From Methylotuvimicrobium buryatense 5G (GTDB lineage: Bacteria > Pseudomonadota > Gammaproteobacteria > Methylococcales > Methylomonadaceae), in assembly GCF_000341735.1 (NCBI RefSeq), contig NZ_KB455575.1, positions 673,131-737,130 of the forward strand: 64,000 nucleotides of DNA, written 5' to 3'. Both the position numbers and the translations under genes were made by a program. The notes under the pieces were generated by a model, which saw only the letters and a list, made by a program, of their open reading frames with translations, was not told the origin of the DNA and made no database searches. Each line of letters opens with the position of its first letter. The stretch's first letter is position 1. Shown here piece by piece: positions 1-7,972 of the stretch.

Positions 1-1736
1 GCATCCAGGACTTCATTTTCGCCAGCGGCGGCGAAACCAACAAGCGAGCCGCCAAATTGCTGCGCGGTCGTTCTTTTTATGTCTCATTGCTCAGCGAATG
101 CGCGGCGCTCAAGGTTTTGGATGCATTGGCTTTACCATCCACGAGCCAAGTCATCAACGCCGCCGGCAAGTTCATGATCGTGGCGCCGAAGACGTCGGCG
201 ACCATCGAAACACTGCAACAGGTCCAACAAGAATTAAACGACTGGTTTTTACAGCATAGTTGGGGGCAAGCAGGGGTCGGATTAGCTTGGACGGATGCCT
301 CGTGTAACGATTTTTGCCGCGCCAAACCAGGGGAGTCGAGTCCGTATAAGGCATTGATTACCAAGTTATTCGACCAACTGGAAACCGCCAAGAATCAACG
401 ACTGAATTTGTGCGGCGATGCAGCGGCGCCGATTGTTTTCAAAGATTTTCTCGATCGTTTCGACAAGGACAATGGCGTTTGCAAAATTGACGGAAAATCG
501 CCGGCCAGCGAGCAACTCGACCAAGAAACCAGTATTAGCCGATTGGCTTGGGATCAACTGAAAACCGGGGAATGGTTGACGCGCAGGGAACGCATTCTGA
601 TTACCCGGCAATCCCTGAATATGGCTAGCACCCTGAAAATACCGGTGTTCGGCTACCATATCAGCTTTGCCGAACACGAAGACATCCAAGGCAAATTCGG
701 CGAACAAGCCAAAAACGGCAATCTGCTCAGGGCTTGGGATTTTTCGCTGCCGAAATCAGCGGATGGTGCATTGTGGAACGGTTATGCCAGACGAACGATC
801 AATGCCTATGTGCCGAAATTCGATGACAAGGCGCAAGCAGAGGCGCTATTGGGCAAATATGCCGGCGAGGACAAGCTGGATTTAGGCGATGCCAAAACGC
901 TCAATCATATTGCCTGCGAAGATCAAATCTTGCAGGAAAACCATCGCTGGCAGGGCATTACGGCACTTTCGACCTTAAAAGGCGATGTCGATAATCTCGG
1001 TATGATCTTTCAATCGGGACTTGGAGACGATACCAGTTTCAGTAAAACCGCCGCCTTGTCCCGGCAAATCAACGCATTCTTTACGATTTATTTACCATGG
1101 CTGTGCCAAACCGAATATGACAACTGCTATACCGTGTTTGCCGGCGGCGACGATTTTTTTCTGATAGGTCCTTGGCTGTCGCAGATAAATTTGGGCGGCA
1201 AAATGCGGCAAGCTTTCCAAGAATACGTCGCGCACAATCCCGAAGTACACTTTTCCGCAGGTATCAGCACCACCAAGCCCGGCCTGCCGATTAATCAACT
1301 GGGCGAAATGGCGGAGGATGCGCTGGAGCGAGCCAAAGCGCATAATCCCGGTCAAGTTGCGCCTTCGCCCAAAAACGCCGTCAACTGTTTTAATCAAGCC
1401 ATGGTTTGGGAAGATTTCAGCGCCTTGGCAACCCGCCGAAAACGATTGCAGGAACTCAGCGAAGACATGGACTTAAGCACCGGCTATGTTTACGGCCTGC
1501 TCAATCTGATTGACATGGCCGAGAAGGTCGACGAAAAGCCGGAAAACGCGATTTGGCATAGCTACTTTGCTTACCGTACCGTGCGGATGCTGGAGCGCAA
1601 CAAACACCTCGATAAAGAACAGCGTAAACGCCGACAAGCGGTACTGGCCGAGGAAATCGCCAATGCCGGCATCATTCGGCACGGCAGTAATTATCGAGTC
1701 GCGCTGTTTTGTCACCTATACCAGCAACGCGATTAA
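1..1736 (+). CDS. csm1: Type III-A Cas10 (Csm1), 5' end outside the window
   Basis: Large subunit of the Csm effector complex; on binding target RNA its Palm domain makes cyclic oligoadenylates. The frame is open from the window edge (IQDFIFASGG..., typical of the Csm1 IQ-F-IF segment before LRGRSFYV), so the TTG at 57 is not the real start and the N-terminal HD domain lies upstream, unseen. The visible Palm 2 has TLKGDVDNLGMIF and then the cyclase motif FAGGDDFFLIG at about residues 361-371 counted from 57, both acidic residues intact. A C-terminal helical domain follows. The gene starts the csm operon but is separated from csm2 by a RAYT/REP insertion of nearly 1 kb. Subtype III-A rather than III-B is inferred from the csm2-csm5 neighbours. 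Confidence 0.95.
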   Translation, partial: IQDFIFASGGETNKRAAKLLRGRSFYVSLLSECAALKVLDALALPSTSQVINAAGKFMIVAPKTSATIETLQQVQQELNDWFLQHSWGQAGVGLAWTDASCNDFCRAKPGESSPYKALITKLFDQLETAKNQRLNLCGDAAAPIVFKDFLDRFDKDNGVCKIDGKSPASEQLDQETSISRLAWDQLKTGEWLTRRERILITRQSLNMASTLKIPVFGYHISFAEHEDIQGKFGEQAKNGNLLRAWDFSLPKSADGALWNGYARRTINAYVPKFDDKAQAEALLGKYAGEDKLDLGDAKTLNHIACEDQILQENHRWQGITALSTLKGDVDNLGMIFQSGLGDDTSFSKTAALSRQINAFFTIYLPWLCQTEYDNCYTVFAGGDDFFLIGPWLSQINLGGKMRQAFQEYVAHNPEVHFSAGISTTKPGLPINQLGEMAEDALERAKAHNPGQVAPSPKNAVNCFNQAMVWEDFSALATRRKRLQELSEDMDLSTGYVYGLLNLIDMAEKVDEKPENAIWHSYFAYRTVRMLERNKHLDKEQRKRRQAVLAEEIANAGIIRHGSNYRVALFCHLYQQRD

Positions 1737-1741
1737 AAATT

Positions 1742-1913
1742 TCATCGTTCCCACGCTCCGGCGTGGGAATGCATCCGAAGACGCTCCGCGTCGAGATAGG
1801 AGAACGCTATGGGAAGAAGCCGCTACAAGATCACGGAACCGGGCCAGTCGCATTTTCTAACTTGCACAATACTGGAATGGCTTCCGGTTTTCACGCGTCC
1901 GGAGACCGTGCAG
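1742..1913 (+). repeat. First copy of a 172-bp tandem duplication (REP plus RAYT 5' end)
   Basis: This stretch recurs almost exactly 177 bp downstream (1919-2090). It contains a REP palindrome (CCCACGCTCCGGCGTGGGAA), a second small hairpin (GACGCTCCGCGTC), a Shine-Dalgarno (AGGAGA) and the first ~35 codons of the RAYT gene from ATG 1809. Read from that ATG the frame runs into the second REP and stops, so this copy encodes only a truncated peptide. A few substitutions separate the copies, so the duplication is recent but not brand new. Confidence 0.9.
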
Positions 1914-1918
1914 ATACG

Positions 1919-2090
1919 TCATCGTTCCCACGCTCCGGCGTGGGAATGCATCCGAAGACGCTCCGCGTCGAGATAGGAGAACGCTATGGGAAGAAGCCGC
2001 TACAAGATCACGGAACCGGGCCAGTCGCATTTTCTAACTTGCACCATACTGGAATGGCTGCCGGTCTTTACGCGTCCGGAGACCGTGCAG
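1919..2090 (+). repeat. Second copy of the tandem duplication, leading the intact RAYT gene
   Basis: Matches 1742-1913 at an offset of 177 bp. The REP palindrome at 1926-1947 and the ribosome site before ATG 1986 belong to the functional copy. Palindromes immediately upstream of a RAYT gene are the expected arrangement for a REP-mobilising enzyme and its own substrate. Confidence 0.9.
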
Positions 2091-2516
2091 GTACTACTCG
2101 ATTGCTGGCAATATCAACGCAAAGAGCAAGGCTTGAAACTATACGGTTTCGTCGTACTGGAAAACCATCTGCACTTCGTCGCACAGTCGGAACGCTTGGA
2201 TAAATGCCTGAACAGCTTCAAATCCTATACGGCACGGAAGATCATCGATTATCTGCAAGAGAATCAAGTCGAACGTATCTTGACCCGGCTTCGTTTCGCG
2301 AAACGAGCGCATAAAACGGATAGAGCTTATCAGTTCTGGCAAGAAGGCGCGCATGCCGAGTTGGTACTCAACGAAGCGATGATGAGGCAGAAGCTGGATT
2401 ACATTCACCATAATCCGGTCAAGCGGGGTTATGTTGCAAAGCCGGAGCATTGGCGTTATTCGAGCGCGGCGAATTATTTTGGCGGTGAGCCTCTGCTGGA
2501 GATAGACCCTTGGTGA
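1986..2516 (+). CDS. REP-associated tyrosine transposase (RAYT)
   Basis: 176-residue Y1/HUH-type single-strand transposase. It shows the HUH-like histidine pair in VVLENHLHFVAQ (about residues 55-66) and the candidate catalytic tyrosine in FKSYTARKII (about 79-88), followed by the family's C-terminal HHNPVKRGYV...WRYSSA segment. RAYTs bind and cut REP palindromes and are thought to spread them. REPs flank this gene on both sides (1742, 1919 upstream; 2535-2655 downstream) and dozens of related palindromes lie across the window, so this is the probable mobiliser. Its position between csm1 and csm2, same strand, means csm2 to csm5 may be transcribed through it. Confidence 0.93.
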   Translation: MGRSRYKITEPGQSHFLTCTILEWLPVFTRPETVQVLLDCWQYQRKEQGLKLYGFVVLENHLHFVAQSERLDKCLNSFKSYTARKIIDYLQENQVERILTRLRFAKRAHKTDRAYQFWQEGAHAELVLNEAMMRQKLDYIHHNPVKRGYVAKPEHWRYSSAANYFGGEPLLEIDPW

Positions 2517-2534
2517 AGCCGACTGGCTCTGTTC

Positions 2535-2655
2535 ATCGGGACGCGGAGCGTCCCCGGAGGCATTCCCACGCTGGAGCGTGTGAACGATAAGAATCATAAG
2601 ACATGGCTCCCACGCTCCGGCGTGGGAGCAAGCCCGAGCCGCTCTAGCGGCGCGA
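2535..2655 (+). repeat. REP palindromes downstream of RAYT
   Basis: Two hairpins related to those upstream of the gene: GGGACGCGGAGCGTCCC followed by CATTCCCACGCTGGAGCGTG, then CTCCCACGCTCCGGCGTGGGAG and GAGCCGCTCTAGCGGCGC. Together with 1742-2090 they bracket the RAYT gene. They end about 40 bp before the csm2 start. Confidence 0.8.
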
Positions 2656-2693
2656 AATCAAATTTAAGCGACATTGACAAACAGGAGAACAAC

Positions 2694-3080
2694 ATGGATA
2701 TAAACATCGGTAAACCGGGCGAAAAAATCGACCCGGAATTGTTTAACAGCATAGCCTTGCAGGCAGCCAAGCGTATCGCGGGTGATGATCCCAGAAAAAA
2801 CGATAATAAACCGACTCAACTGAGAAAGTTCTATGACGAAATCGTGTTATGGGACAGCAAGGTACGCCAAAATCCTGAAAAATTTGATGATTATTTACCC
2901 TTTATTCGGATGATCAACGCTAAGGCAGCTTATGCGAGAGGCCGTAAGTTAGTCGATGACAATTTTGTTGACTTGATCCATAAAGGGTTACAACAAGTCA
3001 TCTGCGCTCAAACCCTGCACACATTCAAATTATTCATGGAAGCCTTCATGGGCTTTTATAAACAAGAACGCCCAAATTGA
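2694..3080 (+). CDS. csm2: Csm2, small subunit of the Csm complex
   Basis: 128-residue helical protein forming the inner filament of the Csm complex alongside the Csm3 backbone. Family-like segments are FYDEIVLWDSKV (about residues 46-57), LPFIRMINAKAAYARGRKLV and a C-terminal TLHTFKLFMEAFMGFYK. The start is the ATG at 2694, preceded by AGGAG at 2683-2687; a longer reading frame from 2580 only translates REP sequence. The frame ends four bases inside a longer version of the next frame, but csm3 has its own ribosome site. Confidence 0.9.
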   Translation: MDINIGKPGEKIDPELFNSIALQAAKRIAGDDPRKNDNKPTQLRKFYDEIVLWDSKVRQNPEKFDDYLPFIRMINAKAAYARGRKLVDDNFVDLIHKGLQQVICAQTLHTFKLFMEAFMGFYKQERPN

Positions 3081-3094
3081 TCGGAGGCAAAAAA

Positions 3095-3814
3095 ATGCAA
3101 CTTACCAAAATACAAAAACTTACCGGCCAAATCGAATTATTGAGCGGTCTTCATATCGGCAGCGGCAACACCGAAATTCACATTGGCGGCACCGATAATC
3201 CGGTTATCAAAAATCCTATTACCCAACAGCCTTATATTCCCGGTTCCAGCATCAAAGGCAAAATGCGTAGCCTCCTGGAATGGCAATTAGGCGTGGTCGG
3301 ACAAACGGATGGGCAGCCGCTTAGCTTCAAACACTTGAAGAAACTCGATGGCAACGTGCTGGATAAAGCGAAAGCCTTAGTCAAATTGTTCGGAGGCGCG
3401 CCCGATGGCGATATTGCTTCGGATCTACTGGCTGAAATTGGCCCGAGCCGGCTATCGTTCTGGGATTGTTCGTTATGCCCGGAGTGGGCGAAAGAAATGG
3501 ATGACAAAAACCTGCTGCTCACGGAAACCAAAATGGAAAACATGATTGACCGAATCAAAGGCACGGCCGAACATCCTCGCAACACCGAGCGCGTCCCGGC
3601 AACCGCCAAATTCGATTTCAATCTGACGATACGCGTCCATGACGATGAAAACTTGCTCGTTACCGTGCTGCAAGGCATGAAATTGTTGGAATTGACCGGC
3701 CTGGGCGGTTCCGGATCGCGCGGTTACGGCAAAATCGCCTTTCGAGATTTGCAATTGGAAGGCCGAAACATTCAAACGGAACTCGAACAACTCGATTTAA
3801 AAGAGGCCGTCTGA
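3095..3814 (+). CDS. csm3: Csm3, Cas7-family backbone and target-RNA nuclease
   Basis: 239-residue RAMP protein that forms the filament binding the crRNA and cuts target RNA at 6-nt steps. The start at 3095 has CGGAGG eight bases upstream. The N-terminal RAMP strand reaches GLHIGSG, then IHIGGTDNPVIKNP, whose Asp matches the known catalytic Asp of Csm3; PYIPGSSIKGKMRSLLE is the conserved Csm3 loop-helix. The glycine-rich loop GLGGSGSRGYGKI is near the C terminus. Catalytic competence is inferred from the intact Asp. Confidence 0.95.
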   Translation: MQLTKIQKLTGQIELLSGLHIGSGNTEIHIGGTDNPVIKNPITQQPYIPGSSIKGKMRSLLEWQLGVVGQTDGQPLSFKHLKKLDGNVLDKAKALVKLFGGAPDGDIASDLLAEIGPSRLSFWDCSLCPEWAKEMDDKNLLLTETKMENMIDRIKGTAEHPRNTERVPATAKFDFNLTIRVHDDENLLVTVLQGMKLLELTGLGGSGSRGYGKIAFRDLQLEGRNIQTELEQLDLKEAV

Positions 3815-4770
3815 TGCAATGCTTTAGTGTGACGCTTACGCCGTTGTCGGCATTCGCGACGCCGCTAAAAGGCGATACCTTGTTCGGTCAACTGTGTTGG
3901 GCGATTCGCAACCGGTTCGGTGAAGCAAGCCTGACCGAGCTATTAAACGGTTATACTGAAGGCAGGCCGTTCGCGGTCGCATCCGATGCCTTTCCGCAAG
4001 GTTATCTACCGTTACCGAAACTACCGTTTAGCTATTATCGTCCGGTCGACGGAACGGATCGAAAAGCCGTCAAAAAGCGTTGTTGGCTAGCCGAAGCGGA
4101 AATCAAAAAACCGGTGTCGGAATGGTTGGGCTTGGCGAAAACGGCGGCGGATATCGCCGGCGACTTCGGTAAGCTGAGCGAAAAACATCCACAGCCGCAC
4201 AATACCATCGACCGGCGAAGCAATACGACAGGCGAGGGAGGTTTTGCTCCGTATAGCATCGAACAGGAATGGTTCATTCCCGGTCTGCGTTGGCATATCT
4301 ATGTGCTATTGGATACCGAGCGGTTGAGCGCGGAGGATTATCAAAATTGCCTGACCGATATTGGCGAATTCGGCTTCGGACGCGATGCCAGCATCGGACT
4401 TGGTAAATTCAAGCTGGAAGCATTTCAAGCCGCCGAGTTACCTTCTCAAGCCGATGCCAATAGCAGTTTGACGCTCGCGCCATGCGCCCCGCAAGGCTTG
4501 GGCTTTGCGCCTGAACGCAGCTATTATCAACTCTTCACCCGATTTGGCAGGCACGGCGATATTGCCGTCCACCAAGAAGGTAAACCGTTTAAAAATCCGA
4601 TTCTATTGGCGCAAACCGCCGCGATAATGGCTACGAATCCTCCTGCGTCCGGCTTTATCGGCCAAGGCATCGGCGGCAACGGCGAGCTCTCGAAAACGCT
4701 GCCCGCCACGGTACATCAAGGCTATGCTCCCGTCATAGCCGTCAATTTTCAAGCCAAGGAATGTTCATGA
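3814..4770 (+). CDS. csm4: Csm4, Cas5-family subunit
   Basis: 318 residues. Csm4 caps the crRNA 5'-handle end and contacts Cas10. The N-terminal RAMP fold shows TPLKGDTLFGQLCWAI, a hallmark of Csm4, then LPLPKLPF, and the glycine-rich loop FGFGRDASIGLGKF at about residues 187-200. The ATG overlaps the csm3 stop by one base (translational coupling), and its own TGA is shared with the csm5 ATG. Length is normal for the family. Confidence 0.93.
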   Translation: MQCFSVTLTPLSAFATPLKGDTLFGQLCWAIRNRFGEASLTELLNGYTEGRPFAVASDAFPQGYLPLPKLPFSYYRPVDGTDRKAVKKRCWLAEAEIKKPVSEWLGLAKTAADIAGDFGKLSEKHPQPHNTIDRRSNTTGEGGFAPYSIEQEWFIPGLRWHIYVLLDTERLSAEDYQNCLTDIGEFGFGRDASIGLGKFKLEAFQAAELPSQADANSSLTLAPCAPQGLGFAPERSYYQLFTRFGRHGDIAVHQEGKPFKNPILLAQTAAIMATNPPASGFIGQGIGGNGELSKTLPATVHQGYAPVIAVNFQAKECS

Positions 4771-6413
4771 CACATTTTTTGAATCACTACACGCTGAAAT
4801 ACACACCGTTATCGCCCATTCACATTGGCGCCGATGAAAGCTACGAGCCGGGTAATTATGTTATTGACGATGAAGCAGGGGCTTTATACAGTTTCGATAG
4901 CCGGGCTGCGCTGGCTGGTTTGAGCGACAGCGACAGACAACAATTATTGGCTATCGTCAACGGCAAGCCCGATGACACGATGCTAACCAAGGTGCAATCT
5001 TTCTTTCATAACCATCGGGAGAAACTACTGGCCTTTGCCAAGCCGCCGATTCCAGTTTCAAGCGGGGCAATAAGGCACTATTTAAACAGTGTAGGCAAAA
5101 CCAAAAACCGTGAAAAAAATGGCCGAGTCATTAACAAACTTGAAATTGAGCGGACCTTTTTCAATTCGGCAAATGGGGTACCAATGTTGCCCGGATCGAG
5201 TATTAAAGGAGCTATTAGAACTGCAATGCTGGATTCAATTAATAATGGACAATCGACACGGCATAAAAAACACAAAGATTTACAAGAGGAGCTTTTGGGT
5301 GGCAGTTTTCAAACCGACCCGATGCGACTTATATTAATTGGCGACGCAAGTTGGCAAGGCAATGAAAATAAGCCGGCATGTCAAGTGCAATTTGCCGTCA
5401 ATCGTAAACGTGAACCCGTAGAAATAGATGGCAAATTATTAGACTCAAGTGCCGAGAAAAAAGGGTTATATCAATTAATGGAGTGTATTACTCATGAACA
5501 TTACCAAGGGTTTTCAGGTTCATTGACGCTCCACATTACCGATTCGATCAATAAATCTGCGCAAAAACTCCCGCTAAAAGATTTGCATTGGTCGATAGGG
5601 CAAATTGCACATGCTTGTAATAAGTTTTATAAAACATTGCTCGAACAAGAAATTTCTGACATGAAAAAACGCAATTATCTTGATAAAAGTTGGTTAACTC
5701 ACGTTGAGCAACTGTTTATCGATCGGTTATTGAAGCGTTTGGATGATGGAGAGGCTTTCTTATTGCGGGTGGGGAAGCATAGTGGTGGTGAGGCATTGAC
5801 GCTAAATGGTGTTCGCAGCATTAGAATCAATAATCAAAAGAAAAAGCCAGACACCTGGGAAAATCAACCCAAAACCTGGTGGCTTGCCGCCGATGACATC
5901 GGCAATCGAACCAATCTGCTGCCATTCGGATGGCTCTTGGTCGAAATCGATCCGAAAACCCCGGATAGTCAACTGCAAAACTGGCTGGAACGAGGCAATC
6001 AAGACGTAATCGATTGGCTGCAGCGGCAATCGGCCAAACAAAACGCACTCAAACAACAAGCTGAATTACGGCAACAACAAGAAGAAGCAAGAAAACAGGC
6101 CGAACAACAACGCTCAGAGGAAATTCGACTGCAACAAGAAACGGAGCAACAACGTCTCGCAGCGTTAAGCCCGATAGACCGGGAAGTCGAAGAATTCCTA
6201 AAACCGTTTCAACAACAAGAACACGACACCCGCTTGTTGCAAGCCTTGGAATCGGACCGATGGCAGGGAGAAGACGCCAAAAGCATTGCTCAAAAAATCA
6301 AAGAGTTAATGGTCGATGCAGGCAAATGGCTTCCGGATTTCGAGGGAACGAATAAGCAAAAAATGAAATTGAAACAACGCAGCTTAAAAGTGCTTGCCTA
6401 TCTACAGGATTGA
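4767..6413 (+). CDS. csm5: Csm5 with a long C-terminal coiled-coil extension
   Basis: RAMP subunit capping the crRNA 3' side. The N-terminal part has TPLSPIHIGADESYEPGNYV and MLPGSSIKGAIRTAML, both typical of Csm5, and a late glycine-rich loop (RVGKHSGGEALTLNG). The start at 4767 forms the ATGA overlap with csm4 and is better placed after AAGGA than the ATG at 4761. At about 548 residues it is longer than the usual 350-400. The excess is a Gln/Glu-rich coiled coil (roughly residues 415-475, QQAELRQQQEEARKQ style) and a basic helical tail ending KQRSLKVLAYLQD. The function of the tail is unknown. Confidence 0.9.
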   Translation: MTHFLNHYTLKYTPLSPIHIGADESYEPGNYVIDDEAGALYSFDSRAALAGLSDSDRQQLLAIVNGKPDDTMLTKVQSFFHNHREKLLAFAKPPIPVSSGAIRHYLNSVGKTKNREKNGRVINKLEIERTFFNSANGVPMLPGSSIKGAIRTAMLDSINNGQSTRHKKHKDLQEELLGGSFQTDPMRLILIGDASWQGNENKPACQVQFAVNRKREPVEIDGKLLDSSAEKKGLYQLMECITHEHYQGFSGSLTLHITDSINKSAQKLPLKDLHWSIGQIAHACNKFYKTLLEQEISDMKKRNYLDKSWLTHVEQLFIDRLLKRLDDGEAFLLRVGKHSGGEALTLNGVRSIRINNQKKKPDTWENQPKTWWLAADDIGNRTNLLPFGWLLVEIDPKTPDSQLQNWLERGNQDVIDWLQRQSAKQNALKQQAELRQQQEEARKQAEQQRSEEIRLQQETEQQRLAALSPIDREVEEFLKPFQQQEHDTRLLQALESDRWQGEDAKSIAQKIKELMVDAGKWLPDFEGTNKQKMKLKQRSLKVLAYLQD

Positions 6414-6420
6414 TCTTTAT

Positions 6421-6585
6421 CCTCGTTCCCACGGTCCTCCGTGGGAATGCATACCAATTTTGCTTCGGCAGCCAATGTTTGCGTTCGTAAGGAGGACCGT
6501 GGGACCTTGACAGGGACGCTCTAGCGTCCCCGAACCGCAGAGCGGTTCGGGCTGCATTCCCACGCAGAGCGTGGGAACGATGATT
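6421..6585. repeat. Composite REP/BIME array between csm5 and csm6
   Basis: At least four palindromes in 165 bp: TTCCCACGGTCCTCCGTGGGAA, a diverged GGAGGACCGTGGGA half, GGGACGCTCTAGCGTCCC, CCGAACCGCAGAGCGGTTCGG and TTCCCACGCAGAGCGTGGGAA. They fill the whole gap between csm5 and the CARF effector genes and could weaken or end read-through from the csm operon. Confidence 0.85.
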
Positions 6586-6607
6586 CACAACTAAAAATAA
6601 TCAAACC

Positions 6608-7879
6608 ATGACCCAAATCCTAATCTGCACCGTCGGCGGCAGTCATCAGCCGATCGTAACCGCCATCAACGACTTACGCCCCGACTTCGTTTTGTTCATT
6701 TGCACCGACAAAGACCCCGCGACCGGACGGCCCGGTTCCGTCGTGCAAATTACCGGTAGCGGCAATTGCATCAAAGCCGAGCCCAAGGACGACAAACCCA
6801 GTCTGCCCAACATTCCGGCACAAACCGGATTGACGCCGGAGCAATACGACCTGTGTACGACTTTATCGGACGACTTGGACCAAATCTACGCCGATTGCAA
6901 TCGAGCCTTGGACGGATTGGTGCGGCGGTTTCCGAACGCGTCGATCATGGCCGATTACACCGGCGGGACCAAATCGATGAGCGCCGGACTGGTTATGGCG
7001 GCGATGGAGCGGCAGGACATCCAATTGCAATTAGTGACCGGCAGCCGGGCCGATTTGATCAAGGTACATGACGGCTCGCAATACGCGGCCTTGGCCAACA
7101 TCGAACACATCCGTTTCGAACGGCAAATTTCGCCATATCGTCAAGCTTGGAGCCGTTTCGCTTACGGCGAAGCCGAGGCCGGGCTCAAAGACATTAAAGC
7201 GCCGGGCAGTGCGCAATTACGCAGTCGTTTCACGCGTTTTCGCGACTTGAGCCGCGCTTTTGCCGAATGGGACAACTTCAACCATCAAACCGCGCTCGAT
7301 CTGCTGCAAAACTACGCGCCCGGATTGCCGAACGAACTTAGAGCCTATTTGTCGATAGCAATGCGTTTGCGCGACCAACGGCCGGAAAAACGCGAGCCGG
7401 CGCAACTGCTCGACTTGTATCTCAATGCCCGACGCCGCGCCGCGCAAGGTCGCTACGACGATGCCGTCGCGCGGGTTTACCGCTTGATCGAATGGACCGC
7501 GCAATGGCTGCTGAAATCGCATTGCGGCATCGATACGTCCAACATCGCGAAAGCCGAAATTCCCGCCGGCATGGAGCTGACGGCCAATAGAGAAGGAATC
7601 TATCAAGCCGGCTTGTTTCAGGCCTGGCAGTTGGTCAAGGTTAAAACCCAAGGCGCGGCCGCCGAATTTATCAAGGCTGAAGAAAAAAACTTGCTCAATC
7701 AAATCAAAAGCCGCAATCAATCGATCCTGGCGCACGGCTTCGAGCCCGTTCAGCAGTCGCATTGGCTGCAACTGGCGGACTGGCTGGAAAGGCTCTTCCT
7801 ACCGATGCTGCTGATCGAAAGCCGCCGAGTCGGGATCAAAGACATGCCGCCGCAATTGCCGCAAAGTTATGACTTGTAA
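6608..7879 (+). CDS. csm6: Csm6-type CARF-HEPN ribonuclease
   Basis: 423-residue stand-alone effector. The N-terminal CARF domain starts ILICTVGGSHQPIV and carries the ligand-loop motif ADYTGGTKSMSAGL (about residues 115-128), which binds cyclic oligoadenylate. After an alpha-helical linker, the C-terminal HEPN domain has RNQSILAHGFEPV at about 369-381, fitting the R-x4-6-H ribonuclease signature (R369, H376). It resembles the TIGR02710-type Csm6 group. Expected action: non-specific RNA cleavage when Cas10 makes its activator. First of three CARF genes in a row on the same strand. Confidence 0.9.
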   Translation: MTQILICTVGGSHQPIVTAINDLRPDFVLFICTDKDPATGRPGSVVQITGSGNCIKAEPKDDKPSLPNIPAQTGLTPEQYDLCTTLSDDLDQIYADCNRALDGLVRRFPNASIMADYTGGTKSMSAGLVMAAMERQDIQLQLVTGSRADLIKVHDGSQYAALANIEHIRFERQISPYRQAWSRFAYGEAEAGLKDIKAPGSAQLRSRFTRFRDLSRAFAEWDNFNHQTALDLLQNYAPGLPNELRAYLSIAMRLRDQRPEKREPAQLLDLYLNARRRAAQGRYDDAVARVYRLIEWTAQWLLKSHCGIDTSNIAKAEIPAGMELTANREGIYQAGLFQAWQLVKVKTQGAAAEFIKAEEKNLLNQIKSRNQSILAHGFEPVQQSHWLQLADWLERLFLPMLLIESRRVGIKDMPPQLPQSYDL

Positions 7880-7972
7880 ACTTATCAATAGAAGACTTGG
7901 TGGCTGAGCGCAGCTACTGTGGGAGCGACACCCGCACCTTTCACAATAGCGCCTCTCCCAAATGATCAATCA

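Noticed and set aside
57..59. TTG start codon for the Cas10 gene
   Set aside because: The same frame is open to the window edge and reads IQDFIFASGGETNKRAAKLLRG, typical internal Csm1 sequence, so the gene is simply cut by the window.
1709..2203. 164-residue reading frame with two copies of one peptide
   Set aside because: It is the tandem REP/RAYT duplication read in the wrong frame; the repeated peptide comes from repeated DNA, not from a repeat protein.
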